Below, in pieces: positions 8,066-16,828 of a DNA stretch of 64,000 nucleotides. The position numbers and the translations under genes are program-made. The notes under the pieces were generated by a model. It saw nothing but the letters and a program-made list of their open reading frames with translations. It ran no database searches and had not been told where the DNA came from. The DNA lies in NCBI GenBank assembly GCA_017647145.1, contig JAGCLD010000032.1:1-64000 (forward strand). The letters are read 5' to 3'. The stretch comes from Paludibacteraceae bacterium (GTDB lineage Bacteria; Bacteroidota; Bacteroidia; Bacteroidales; Paludibacteraceae). Each line of letters starts with the position of its first letter. Within the stretch, counting starts at the first letter, position 1.

Positions 8066-8106
8066 CAGCGGTGTGAGTGGATTGACTGACACCGCTGTTG
8101 TTGTTT
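8066..8106. terminator. Bidirectional terminator between recQ and clpB
   Basis: CAGCGGTGT (8066-8074) pairs perfectly with ACACCGCTG (8089-8097), followed on the plus strand by the T-rich TTGTTGTTTT. It lies 6 bp after the recQ stop and 13 bp from the end of convergent clpB, and can serve both. Confidence 0.75.
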
Positions 8107-8109
8107 TGG

Positions 8110-10698
8110 TTAGTTTTCAAATGTGAATTTGTTGTCTTTTCTGTCAATGCGTATAGGGCGTTGTGTGTTTACTTTTTGTCCTATAATCTGTTTGGACAGT
8201 TCGTTCATAATGTGTTGCTGTATTGCTCTTTTAACCGGTCTTGCTCCGAATTGCGGGTCATATCCCATTTCGGCAATTGCATGCATGGCACGTTGTGTGA
8301 CTTCCAGTTTTACTCCATTGTGTTCCAGTTGTTGTTGAATGTGTGCCACTTGCAGGCTTACAATCTCTTCAATCTCTTGTTCGTTGAGGGGTGTGAACAT
8401 GATGATTTCGTCAATTCTGTTCAGGAACTCCGGTCGAATGGTTTGTTTTAGGAGTTCCATGAGCTCTTCTTTTGTTTGTTCGATGGTGCGTTCTTTGTTG
8501 TCATCGTTGAGATTTTCGAAGCGTTCTCTAATCAACTGTGAACCCATGTTGGATGTCATGATGATAATGGTGTTTTTGAAATTGACCGTACGTCCTTTGT
8601 TGTCTGTGAGACGTCCGTCGTCCAGCACTTGTAGCAGTAGGTTGAATACGTCGGGATGTGCTTTTTCTATTTCGTCGAAGAGCACGACGCTGTATGGTTT
8701 TCGGCGTATTGCCTCTGTGAGTTGTCCGCCTTCATCATATCCGACATATCCCGGAGGTGCTCCGATGAGGCGTGTTGCGCTGAATTTTTCTTGATATTCG
8801 CTCATGTCTATGCGTGTCATCATGTTGTCGTCATCAAAGAGGTATTCTGCCAGGGCTTTAGCGAGTTCTGTTTTTCCTACTCCTGTAGTTCCGAGGAATA
8901 TGAATGAGCCAATCGGGCGTTTGGGGTCTTGCAGTCCGGCTCTGCTTCGTCTGACCGCATCGGAGATGGCACGTATAGCCTCGTCTTGTCCGATGACTCG
9001 TTTGTGTAGTTCGCTCTCAAGGTTGAGTAGTTTGTCTTTTTCGCTTTGCATCATTTTGGTGGCAGGTATGCCGGTCCATCTGCTCACCACATCGGCTATG
9101 TCGTCGGCATCAACTTCTTCTTTGATCATGGCTTGTCCGTGTTGCATTTCGGTGAGTTTGTTTTTGTCGGCAATGATGCTTTGTTCGGCTTCCTTGATTT
9201 GTCCGTATCGGATTGTAGCTACTTTTTCGTAGTTGCCTTCCTGCTCGGCTCTGTCGGCTTCATGCTTGAGTTGCTCAATTTGTATTTTGGTTTGTTGTAT
9301 GCGGTCAATGAGTTCTTTTTCGCTTTTCCATTGTGCATACATTTTGTTGCTTTCTTCCTTTAGGTTGGCGATTTCTTTGTTGAGAAGCTCAAGTTTATCT
9401 TTGTCGTTTTCGCGTTTGATGGCTTCTCGTTCGATTTCGCGTTGCTTGATGTTGCGGGTGATGTTGTCGAGTTCTTCCGGTACAGAGTCGGCTTCTAAAC
9501 GCAATCTGGCAGCGGCTTCGTCCATCAGGTCGATGGCCTTGTCGGGCAAGAAACGGTCGGATATATATCTGTTGGAGAGTTCGACAGCGGCAATGATGGC
9601 GTCGTCTTTGATGCGCACTTTGTGATGGTTTTCGTATCGTTCTTTCAGTCCTCGGAGAATAGAAATGGTGCTTGCTTCGTCGGGTTCGCTTACTAATACA
9701 GTTTGGAATCGTCTTTCAAGCGCTTTGTCTTTCTCAAAGTATTTTTGATATTCGTCTAATGTTGTGGCTCCGATTGCTCTTAATTCACCTCTTGCGAGTG
9801 CCGGTTTGAGAATGTTTGCTGCATCCATGGCCCCGTCGGTTTTTCCGGCTCCTACTAATGTGTGTATTTCGTCGATAAACAAGATGTTTTCTCCTTCGGC
9901 TTTTATGACTTCGTTGATGACTGCTTTGAGGCGTTCTTCAAATTCACCTTTGTATTTGGCGCCTGCAATCAAGGCTCCCATGTCGAGGCTGTAGATTTGC
10001 TTGCTTTTTAGATTTTCGGGCACATCGCCTCTGACGATTCTGTGTGCCAGTCCTTCGGCGATGGCGGTTTTTCCTGTTCCGGGTTCGCCAATGAGAATCG
10101 GGTTGTTTTTTGTGCGACGACTCAGTATCTGTAGTACTCGTCTGATTTCTTCGTCACGTCCGATGACCGGGTCTAGTTTTCCGGTTCGTGCTTTTTCGTT
10201 TAGGTTGATGGCGTATTTATTGAGTGCCTGATAGGTTTCTTCTGCGGTTTGTTGTGTCACTTTGTTTCCTTTTCTGAGTTCGTTAATGGCGGCGCGCAGT
10301 TCTTTTTCGTTGAATCCGGCGTCTTTCAATGTTTGTGCCACTTGGTTGTGTGAACTGAGTAAACTTAATAGCAGGTATTCGACACTGACATACTCGTCTC
10401 CGTCTTTTTTAGATAATTCTTCTGCCTTTTGAATGACATTGTTGGTGTCACGACTGAGGTAGGGTTCTCCTCCGCTTACTTTGGGTAGAGATTGGAGGAT
10501 GTTGTCTGTGATGGACAGGAGTAGGTTGTGGTTGACTCCTATTTTGTTGCCGATAAAGCGCATGAGGTCTTCGGCTGTTTGAAAGAGGCTTTTCAGCAGG
10601 TGTACCGGCTCAATGGCTTGGTTTTGGTTTTGTTGTGCCAAGTTGATAGCCCCTTGTAGGGTTTCTTGTGTTTTAATGGTGAGTGTGTTTATGTTCAT
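8110..10698 (-). CDS. clpB: ATP-dependent disaggregase ClpB
   Basis: ClpB is a hexameric AAA+ chaperone that pulls proteins out of aggregates together with DnaK. The 862-residue protein has the full architecture: an N-terminal Clp repeat domain, first nucleotide-binding domain with GEPGTGKTAIAEG and FIDEIHTLVGAG, a long coiled-coil middle domain (rich in E, K and Q, roughly residues 410-530) that distinguishes ClpB from ClpA/ClpC, and second domain with GTTGVGKTELAKALAE and SEYQEKFSATRLIG. The C-terminal domain is present. No clear vegetative promoter was found upstream, which would fit stress control, but this is not shown. Confidence 0.98.
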   Translation of the reverse strand: MNINTLTIKTQETLQGAINLAQQNQNQAIEPVHLLKSLFQTAEDLMRFIGNKIGVNHNLLLSITDNILQSLPKVSGGEPYLSRDTNNVIQKAEELSKKDGDEYVSVEYLLLSLLSSHNQVAQTLKDAGFNEKELRAAINELRKGNKVTQQTAEETYQALNKYAINLNEKARTGKLDPVIGRDEEIRRVLQILSRRTKNNPILIGEPGTGKTAIAEGLAHRIVRGDVPENLKSKQIYSLDMGALIAGAKYKGEFEERLKAVINEVIKAEGENILFIDEIHTLVGAGKTDGAMDAANILKPALARGELRAIGATTLDEYQKYFEKDKALERRFQTVLVSEPDEASTISILRGLKERYENHHKVRIKDDAIIAAVELSNRYISDRFLPDKAIDLMDEAAARLRLEADSVPEELDNITRNIKQREIEREAIKRENDKDKLELLNKEIANLKEESNKMYAQWKSEKELIDRIQQTKIQIEQLKHEADRAEQEGNYEKVATIRYGQIKEAEQSIIADKNKLTEMQHGQAMIKEEVDADDIADVVSRWTGIPATKMMQSEKDKLLNLESELHKRVIGQDEAIRAISDAVRRSRAGLQDPKRPIGSFIFLGTTGVGKTELAKALAEYLFDDDNMMTRIDMSEYQEKFSATRLIGAPPGYVGYDEGGQLTEAIRRKPYSVVLFDEIEKAHPDVFNLLLQVLDDGRLTDNKGRTVNFKNTIIIMTSNMGSQLIRERFENLNDDNKERTIEQTKEELMELLKQTIRPEFLNRIDEIIMFTPLNEQEIEEIVSLQVAHIQQQLEHNGVKLEVTQRAMHAIAEMGYDPQFGARPVKRAIQQHIMNELSKQIIGQKVNTQRPIRIDRKDNKFTFEN

Positions 10699-10863
10699 AG
10701 TTTGATTGTTTAGTGATTTTGTAACATATTTATGCTTTGTTTTGTTTTATGTTGAGCAAAGTGTGAACCATAGTTGATTTTTGCGACAAAATGACATGTG
10801 GTGATGAAATTTATGCGCTTCGTTATGTCAAAATGACTGATAATGAGTTGTTTTGTTGTGTAT

Positions 10864-10951
10864 GGTATGCTTAAGGTATGCTTAAGGTATGCTTAAGGTA
10901 TGCATAAGGTATGCTGAATAACCTACTAATAACCTACTAATATCCTACGAA
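10864..10951. repeat. 11-bp-period array B between clpB and the DUF4199 gene
   Basis: Eight contiguous 11-bp units fill 88 bp: GGTATGCTTAA three times, GGTATGCATAA, GGTATGCTGAA, then TAACCTACTAA twice and TATCCTACGAA. Two unit types share one unbroken 11-bp phase. On the minus strand the second type reads GGTTATTAGTA, close to the GG...TA units of the arrays at 2921 and 35102. The remainder of the 360-bp clpB upstream region holds the promoter at 11009-11040 and no gene. The array ends 57 bp before that promoter's -33 element. Confidence 0.9.
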
Positions 10952-11008
10952 AGTTAGCATGGCTTGATGTGAGGGAAGGGTGTGAAAAGTGAAAAGTAAA
11001 AGTTTTTT

Positions 11009-11040
11009 TTTGCTTCTTCGCTCGCCTTTCACTATCTTTG
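11009..11040 (+). promoter_or_regulatory. Promoter of the DUF4199-glycosyltransferase operon
   Basis: TTTG (11009-11012), 20 bp, then TATCTTTG (11033-11040). The ATG is 18 bp downstream, so the leader is short. Confidence 0.8.
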
Positions 11041-11058
11041 TAAAATAAATGGAAATGT

Positions 11059-11586
11059 ATGGAAATTATGGAAAGTAAGCGACAGAATTTGTTCCAACAT
11101 GCCATGGCTTATGGTGTGGTGATGGGCGGGTTGTTTTCTGCTAATTTTATGTTGTCCACGATGGGTAGAGTGGGTAATATGCTTAGTTATTTTGTGATTG
11201 GGGCTATTGCTTATTGTACGTATTATTTTGCTTGCCTGTTTAGGGATCGTGAGTGTGAGGGCGTTTTGTCTTATGGCAAGGGTTTGAGCTACATCGTGAT
11301 GCTCTACTTTTTTGCAGCTGTCATATCCTCTACGGTTAAGTTTGTGTTTTTTACATGGATTAGTCCTGATTTTCTTGCTAATCTTCTTAATCAGAGTATT
11401 TTGATTCTTGAGGAGATGAATCTTCCGTCAATGGATGAGTCGGTCACAATGCAGACTTTGGAGACTATGCTTTCGCCTATGGTGTATGTGTTTCAGTCGC
11501 TGTGGATGAATGTGTTTGTGGGTTTGTTTGTTGGGTTTGTGGTGGCTGCTTTTACGAAAAAGGAAAAAAACTTGTTTGAAGAATAA
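11059..11586 (+). CDS. DUF4199 family membrane protein
   Basis: This is a small integral membrane protein of unknown function, 175 residues, with about four hydrophobic segments (near residues 14-33, 37-60, 75-100 and 145-165). An alternative start is the ATG at 11068 (MESKRQ). The DUF4199 family is common in Bacteroidetes and often lies directly upstream of a family 2 glycosyltransferase, as here (17 bp gap). The pairing suggests an envelope or polyprenyl-sugar role; this is inference from context only. Confidence 0.8.
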   Translation: MEIMESKRQNLFQHAMAYGVVMGGLFSANFMLSTMGRVGNMLSYFVIGAIAYCTYYFACLFRDRECEGVLSYGKGLSYIVMLYFFAAVISSTVKFVFFTWISPDFLANLLNQSILILEEMNLPSMDESVTMQTLETMLSPMVYVFQSLWMNVFVGLFVGFVVAAFTKKEKNLFEE

Positions 11587-11603
11587 AATAAATTGAACGA
11601 AAA

Positions 11604-12557
11604 ATGGATATTTCTGTTGTTGTTCCGTTGTATAACGAAGAAGAGTCTTTGCCGGCCTTGTATGAATGGATTCGTCGGGTGATGGATGAGCATGGCTATG
11701 CATGGGAGGTGGTTTTTATGGATGATGGAAGTACTGATGGTTCTTGGCGTGTGGTGCAAGGGCTGAAAGAGGCTGATGCTCAACATGTGAGAGGCATAAA
11801 ATTCAGACATAATTATGGTAAGTCGCCTGCGTTGCATTGTGGTTTTCAGTTGGCACAAGGGGATGTTGTGATTACAATGGATGCTGACTTGCAGGATAGT
11901 CCGGATGAGATTCCTGCTCTTTATGAGATGATTGTGAAAGAGAAGTATGACTTGGTGTCGGGCTGGAAGAAAAAACGCTATGATGCTAAGTTGACCAAGA
12001 ATCTGCCTTCTAAGTTGTATAATGCGACTGCGCGTTTTGTGACCGGGCTGAAGCTTCATGACATGAATTGTGGGCTGAAGGCTTATCGCCGTGAGGTGGT
12101 GAAGAATATAGAGGTGTTTGGAGAGATGCACCGTTATATACCTTATTTGGCTAAGAATGCGGGCTTTACACGCATTGGAGAGAAGGTGGTGATTCACAGG
12201 AAGAGAGAGTTTGGCGTGTCAAAGTTTGGTCTGAACCGCTTTGTGAATGGCTATTTGGACTTGATGACCTTGTGGTTTCTCTCCAAGTTTGGCAAAAAGC
12301 CTATGCACTTTTTCGGTTTGTGTGGCAGCTTGATGTTTGTGTTTGGGTTTGTGGCCATCTTGATTGTCGGCATTAACAAGTTGATGGCATTGGCACAGCA
12401 CATTCCTGCTATTTTGGTGACGGATAGTCCGTATTTTTATTTAGCAATCTTGGCGATGATATTGGGCACACAGTTGTTTCTCACAGGGTTTGTGGCAGAA
12501 CTGGTGTTGCGCAATTCCACCGAGCGTAATCATTATTTAATTGAAACTGAGTTATAA
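11604..12557 (+). CDS. Family 2 glycosyltransferase, DPM1/GtrB type
   Basis: It probably moves a sugar from a nucleotide donor to a polyprenyl phosphate on the inner face of the cytoplasmic membrane. The 317-residue protein starts with the GT-A fold motif VVVPLYNEEESLPALYEW, followed by DDGSTDGSW, RHNYGKSPALHCGF and the metal-binding MDADLQDSPDEI. Two C-terminal membrane helices (about 235-258 and 272-295) are typical of the DPM1/GtrB subgroup. It overlaps the next gene by 1 bp. The acceptor and sugar cannot be read from sequence. Confidence 0.93.
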   Translation: MDISVVVPLYNEEESLPALYEWIRRVMDEHGYAWEVVFMDDGSTDGSWRVVQGLKEADAQHVRGIKFRHNYGKSPALHCGFQLAQGDVVITMDADLQDSPDEIPALYEMIVKEKYDLVSGWKKKRYDAKLTKNLPSKLYNATARFVTGLKLHDMNCGLKAYRREVVKNIEVFGEMHRYIPYLAKNAGFTRIGEKVVIHRKREFGVSKFGLNRFVNGYLDLMTLWFLSKFGKKPMHFFGLCGSLMFVFGFVAILIVGINKLMALAQHIPAILVTDSPYFYLAILAMILGTQLFLTGFVAELVLRNSTERNHYLIETEL

Positions 12558-13078
12558 TGGAAACATTTTTTGATATCTTAAAATACATTCTTCCATCGTT
12601 GGTGGTGTTGTTGACAGCTTATGTGGTGTTGCGCAAACAGTCGGCTACAGAGGCTGCTCGTCAGGTGTATGAACTGAAAAAGAGTCAGCTTGCCACTATT
12701 TCTCCTGTTCGTTTGAGGGGGTATGAGCGATTGGCTCTCTTGCTTGATCGCACTATTCCGGAGAATATTTTGCTCTCCATGGACCTGCCTCACATGACTG
12801 CGCTGGAGTTGCAAACCCAATTGTTGGAACGAATCCGGATGGAATTTGACCATAATGCTTCGCAACAAATCTATGTGAGCAATGAGTTGTGGCTCTTGAT
12901 TAAGCTGACCAAAGAAAGTTTGTTGCAGTTGGTCAATACTTGTGCTGCCACGCTGGATCAAGGTGCGCCGGCATTAAAACTGGCTGAGGTGTTGATCTCT
13001 GCTTACAATTATACGCCCAATCCTCCCACAGAACAAGCCTTGACACGATTGAAAGAAGAAATCCAACAATTATTCTAA
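12557..13078 (+). CDS. Conserved membrane-anchored protein of unknown function
   Basis: This 173-residue protein has one N-terminal membrane helix (about residues 9-26, YILPSLVVLLTAYVVL) and a helical soluble domain of about 140 residues with many Leu and Glu. The start ATG overlaps the last base of the glycosyltransferase gene, and the stop is immediately followed by the next start, so it is firmly inside the operon. I do not recognise a domain. Similar proteins occur in this position in Bacteroidales, and a structural role near the glycosyltransferase is possible but unproven. Confidence 0.8.
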   Translation: METFFDILKYILPSLVVLLTAYVVLRKQSATEAARQVYELKKSQLATISPVRLRGYERLALLLDRTIPENILLSMDLPHMTALELQTQLLERIRMEFDHNASQQIYVSNELWLLIKLTKESLLQLVNTCAATLDQGAPALKLAEVLISAYNYTPNPPTEQALTRLKEEIQQLF

Positions 13079-13552
13079 ATGCGCATGACCACAGTCCGTA
13101 CACTCATATTATGGATATGCTTGACAGGTCTTACAGCACTTGTCAGTTGCCAGCCGGACAATCAATGTCGCAAAGAGAATATTGTAGAGATGCAAGTTTC
13201 TTTCAGGAATAAAGCGATGAGTAAAGTCTCCTTGGACAGTGTGAGCATACATGGAGTGGGGAGTGACTCAGTGCTCTATGATAACAAAAAATCAGTGAAC
13301 CAAGTGGCGCTTCCTCTGCACAAAACCAAGGAGGTGACGCAATTTGTGTTTAGTAATGGCACTAAGGCAGATACGCTCACCTTGGAGCATGTCAATACGG
13401 AAAATTTCATTTCGTTGGAGTGTGGATGTTTTGTCTATCACACCTTGCAAAATGCTTATTCGTGTGGCACTTGGATCGACTCGGTGGCCATCATCACAAC
13501 AGAAATTACAACCATCAATGCAGCAGAACATATACAGGTGTTTTTTAATTAG
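13079..13552 (+). CDS. DUF6452 family lipoprotein
   Basis: This small envelope protein of 157 residues has an N-terminal hydrophobic stretch ending in the lipobox-like TALVSC (Cys about residue 25), so it is probably a lipoprotein. The conserved FISLECGCFVYHTL near the C-terminus matches the DUF6452 family as I recall it. It begins directly after the previous stop and its 3' end overlaps the next gene by 35 bp, implying coupled translation. Function is unknown. Confidence 0.75.
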   Translation: MRMTTVRTLILWICLTGLTALVSCQPDNQCRKENIVEMQVSFRNKAMSKVSLDSVSIHGVGSDSVLYDNKKSVNQVALPLHKTKEVTQFVFSNGTKADTLTLEHVNTENFISLECGCFVYHTLQNAYSCGTWIDSVAIITTEITTINAAEHIQVFFN

Positions 13553-14210
13553 TGTGTGTTTCCTGTTGGGGTTGGGATGTGCATACGGTGAAGAGACTTC
13601 AGCTAAGCCTGCCGAGGAAGAAGAAGTTGTGGAGATACCTCTGTATCAGGGAATGGGGGTGAAGTTAGACTTAGGCAACAGCATTTATGAAGCAGCCATC
13701 AGTGCCGGAAAGGGGATGTCGGTGGAAGCCATGGTGTATGCCAACCTGAAGCGAAAGTATTTGCCAACAGTAGAAGTGGGTTATGGGGCACTGAAGCGCA
13801 CAGCCAATAATGATGCTACCTTTGAGGGAAAAGGCGCTTTTATGCGTTTGGGGTGTGACTTTAACATTATGAAGAACAAGAATATAGAGAATATGTTTCT
13901 TCTGGGAGTGAGATGGGGAGCCGCCGTGCAACAATGCACCATAGGCAACATCATCATCAGTGATCCTTATTGGGACATAACGCAGACACTACCTGCTCGT
14001 CAAATGGCGCGATTTGACTGCTGGGGAGAAGTGGTGGGAGGTGTGCAAGTGGATGTGTACAAGGGATTTATCATGGGATGGAATGTGCGCATAAAAGCAC
14101 TCTTCACCACTGTGCAGGAGGGCAAGTACAGTCCTGCTTACATTCCCGGATTCGGACACAACAACAATACAACATTTAGTTTTAACTACTACATCGGATA
14201 TAAATTTTAA
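13518..14210 (+). CDS. DUF6048 family outer membrane protein
   Basis: This is a probable small outer-membrane beta-barrel of 230 residues. The frame is open from 13344, but the upstream part lies inside the DUF6452 gene and looks non-coding; the ATG at 13518 gives a proper signal peptide (CFLISVCFLLGLGCAYG), so it was chosen. The mature part has alternating short strands with Gly and aromatic residues, ending in FSFNYYIGYKF, with a terminal Phe as in barrels. DUF6452 and DUF6048 genes are commonly paired in Bacteroidales; the 35-bp overlap supports joint expression. Function is unknown. Confidence 0.78.
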   Translation: MQQNIYRCFLISVCFLLGLGCAYGEETSAKPAEEEEVVEIPLYQGMGVKLDLGNSIYEAAISAGKGMSVEAMVYANLKRKYLPTVEVGYGALKRTANNDATFEGKGAFMRLGCDFNIMKNKNIENMFLLGVRWGAAVQQCTIGNIIISDPYWDITQTLPARQMARFDCWGEVVGGVQVDVYKGFIMGWNVRIKALFTTVQEGKYSPAYIPGFGHNNNTTFSFNYYIGYKF

Positions 14211-14240
14211 CAAAACTATAACCACCAAAAAGTCATTCAC

Positions 14241-16259
14241 ATGAACAGCAAACACATTTTAGATCGCGCAGCCGATAACATTCGTATCCTCGTGGCTGCA
14301 GCAGTAGAGAAAGCAAATTCAGGCCATCCCGGCGGAGCTATGGGTGGAGCCGATTTCATCAATGTGCTTTACTCTGAATTTTTAAACTATGACCCCGAAA
14401 ACCCACTATGGGAAGGTAGAGACCGTTTGTTCTTAGACCCCGGACACATGTCTCCGATGCTTTATGGAGTGTTGGCGTGTGCAGGTAAATACACCATGGA
14501 CGACCTAAAAATGTTTCGTCAATGGGGTAGCATCACTCCCGGACACCCTGAAGTGGACCCTATGCACGGAATAGAAAACACATCCGGACCATTAGGTCAA
14601 GGTCACACATACGCTGTTGGAGCTGCTATTGCGGCTAAATTCTTACAAAACAAATTCGGAAAAGAAGTGTTGCCACAAACCATCTATGCCTTCATTTCGG
14701 ATGGTGGTGTGCAAGAAGAAATCTCACAAGGTGCAGGTAGATTGGCAGGTCACTTAGCACTGGACAACCTCATCATGTTCTACGACTCTAATCGTGTGCA
14801 GTTATCCACTAATACTGACGCTGTTACATCAGAAGACGTGCGTAAGAAATATGAAGCATGGGGATGGTATGTGTTGGAAATCGATGGAAACAATGCTGAA
14901 GAAATTCGTCAAGCACTCCGTCAGGCACAAGCCGAAACAGCACGCCCAACCCTCATTATTGGCAACACCATCATGGGTAAAGGTGTACGCACAGCCCAAG
15001 GCGAATTGTTTGAAGGTGAATGTTCCACTCACGGACAACCGCTCAGCAAGAGTGGCGCTTCATTTGAGAAAACAGTGGAAAATTTAGGAGGAGATCCTGA
15101 AAATCCATTCGTATTGTTTGAAGAAACAAAACAATTATACGCACAACGCAGAGAAGAATTGTTGAAATATGCTCAAAAACAACGTGAAATCAAGGCTCAA
15201 TGGGAAAAACAAAATCCGGAATTGGCTGCTAAATTAAAACAATTCTTCAGCAACGAAACTCCACAAATCAACTGGGATGCTCTCTCTCAAAAGGCTGACC
15301 AAGCTACACGTGCGGCTTCTGCATCTGTGCTCTCGTTGTTGGCTCAAGAAGTAGAAAATATGATTGTGTCGAGTGCCGACCTCTCCAATTCTGATAAGAC
15401 TGACGGATTCTTGAAGAAAACCCGCGAAATCACCAAAGACGACTTCGGAGGTGCATTCCTTCAAGCCGGAGTTTCTGAGTTGACCATGGCTTGTGTGTGC
15501 TTGGGTATGGCGCTTCACGGAGGTGTAATTCCGGCATGTGGAACATTCTTTGTGTTCTCTGACTACATGAAACCGGCTGTACGTATGGCGGCCCTCATGG
15601 AACTACCTGTGAAGTTTATCTGGACACACGACGCATTCCGTGTGGGTGAAGACGGACCTACTCATGAGCCTGTGGAACAAGAAGCACAAATACGCTTGAT
15701 GGAAAAACTCAAAAATCACAAGGGAGAAAACTCCATGCTGGTGTTGCGCCCTGCAGATGTGGAAGAAACCACTGTGGCATGGAAGATGGCTATGGAAAAT
15801 ACTCATACGCCTACAGCCCTCATTCTCAGCCGTCAAAACATCAAGAATATTCCAACTGCTGACTACGAACAAGTGAGAAAAGGAGCCTACATCGTGTGTG
15901 AAGACGAAAACCCTGAAGTGGTGTTGTTGGCTTCCGGCTCTGAGGTTTCCACTCTCGTGGCAGGTGCTGAATTGTTACGTAGCGAAGGTGTGAAAACACG
16001 TATCGTTTCTGTGCCATCTGAAGGACTCTTCTGCAAGCAAACTAAGGAATATCAAGAAGCAATTCTGCCTAAAGGCTTGAAACGCTTTGGCTTGACAGCC
16101 GGACTTCCTGTTACATTAGAAGGTCTGGTGGGCGAAAATGGTACTGTTTGGGGATTAGATTCTTTCGGATTCTCTGCACCTTATCAAGTGTTAGACGAAA
16201 AATTAGGATTTAATGCCGAAAATGTGTGTCAACAAGTTAAGTGCTTACTGAATAAATAA
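14241..16259 (+). CDS. tkt: Transketolase
   Basis: Transketolase moves two-carbon ketol units between sugar phosphates in the pentose phosphate pathway, using thiamine diphosphate. The 672-residue protein is full length: AVEKANSGHPGGAMGGADF near the N-terminus, GPLGQG, the thiamine pyrophosphate motif with ISDGGVQEEISQGAG and DSNRVQLSTNTD, the middle pyrimidine-binding domain with HDAFRVGEDGPTHEPVEQ, and a C-terminal regulatory domain. It is followed after 6 bp by mntP and then radA. From this gene onward the plus-strand coding sequence becomes C-rich, unlike the G-rich genes just upstream. Confidence 0.97.
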   Translation: MNSKHILDRAADNIRILVAAAVEKANSGHPGGAMGGADFINVLYSEFLNYDPENPLWEGRDRLFLDPGHMSPMLYGVLACAGKYTMDDLKMFRQWGSITPGHPEVDPMHGIENTSGPLGQGHTYAVGAAIAAKFLQNKFGKEVLPQTIYAFISDGGVQEEISQGAGRLAGHLALDNLIMFYDSNRVQLSTNTDAVTSEDVRKKYEAWGWYVLEIDGNNAEEIRQALRQAQAETARPTLIIGNTIMGKGVRTAQGELFEGECSTHGQPLSKSGASFEKTVENLGGDPENPFVLFEETKQLYAQRREELLKYAQKQREIKAQWEKQNPELAAKLKQFFSNETPQINWDALSQKADQATRAASASVLSLLAQEVENMIVSSADLSNSDKTDGFLKKTREITKDDFGGAFLQAGVSELTMACVCLGMALHGGVIPACGTFFVFSDYMKPAVRMAALMELPVKFIWTHDAFRVGEDGPTHEPVEQEAQIRLMEKLKNHKGENSMLVLRPADVEETTVAWKMAMENTHTPTALILSRQNIKNIPTADYEQVRKGAYIVCEDENPEVVLLASGSEVSTLVAGAELLRSEGVKTRIVSVPSEGLFCKQTKEYQEAILPKGLKRFGLTAGLPVTLEGLVGENGTVWGLDSFGFSAPYQVLDEKLGFNAENVCQQVKCLLNK

Positions 16260-16265
16260 CACAAC

Positions 16266-16826
16266 ATGGACTTTCTCACCATTCTTTTGATTGCCGTAGG
16301 GCTCGCAGCCGATTGTTTTGCTGTGAGTGTGTGCAAGGGGATTGGTACATCGCGAATAGAAGTGGGTGATCTGACGGTCACCTCACTTCTTTTTGGATTA
16401 TTTCAAGGCTTAATGCCGCTGTTTACTTTCTTGATTGGAGTGGAATTTATTCGCTACATCAGCCCCATCGACCATTGGATAGCATTTGCTCTTCTGGCTT
16501 TCATTGGTGCTAAGATGATACGCGAAAGCAAATCCGAGCAGGAAGAACAACACAACATCAGCACAAAAATCTCACACACATTCCTTTTGGCAGTAGCCAC
16601 AAGCATCGATGCTCTTGCCACAGGAATTGTCTTTGTGCCCTATGCCTCTCAGATTTTCATCATCATCACCACCATCACCCTCGTGAGCATGGCAGCCTCC
16701 GTGGCCGGCTATCTGATGGGCTACTACGGCAAACAACATCTTCACATCAATGTAGAACTCATAGGGGGTGTCATCCTTATTCTTATGGGGGCTAAGATTC
16801 TCTTCGAACACTTATTCCTGCAATAA
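16266..16826 (+). CDS. mntP: Manganese efflux pump MntP
   Basis: MntP exports Mn2+ across the inner membrane and prevents manganese toxicity. The 186-residue protein has six predicted membrane helices in two repeated halves. The first has the conserved acidic LAADCFAVSVCKGIG, the second ATSIDALATGIVF; the two Asp residues are required in the characterised family. It lies 6 bp after tkt and 2 bp before radA, so it is probably cotranscribed. The mntP manganese riboswitch known in Proteobacteria was not seen here. Confidence 0.93.
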   Translation: MDFLTILLIAVGLAADCFAVSVCKGIGTSRIEVGDLTVTSLLFGLFQGLMPLFTFLIGVEFIRYISPIDHWIAFALLAFIGAKMIRESKSEQEEQHNISTKISHTFLLAVATSIDALATGIVFVPYASQIFIIITTITLVSMAASVAGYLMGYYGKQHLHINVELIGGVILILMGAKILFEHLFLQ

Positions 16827-16828
16827 AC

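Noticed and set aside
10864..10951. CRISPR array
   Set aside because: The repeat unit is 11 bp without spacers, and no cas gene is nearby.
13344..13517. Upstream extension of the DUF6048 frame
   Set aside because: It lies inside the DUF6452 gene and has no sensible start or signal; the ATG at 13518 gives a proper signal peptide.
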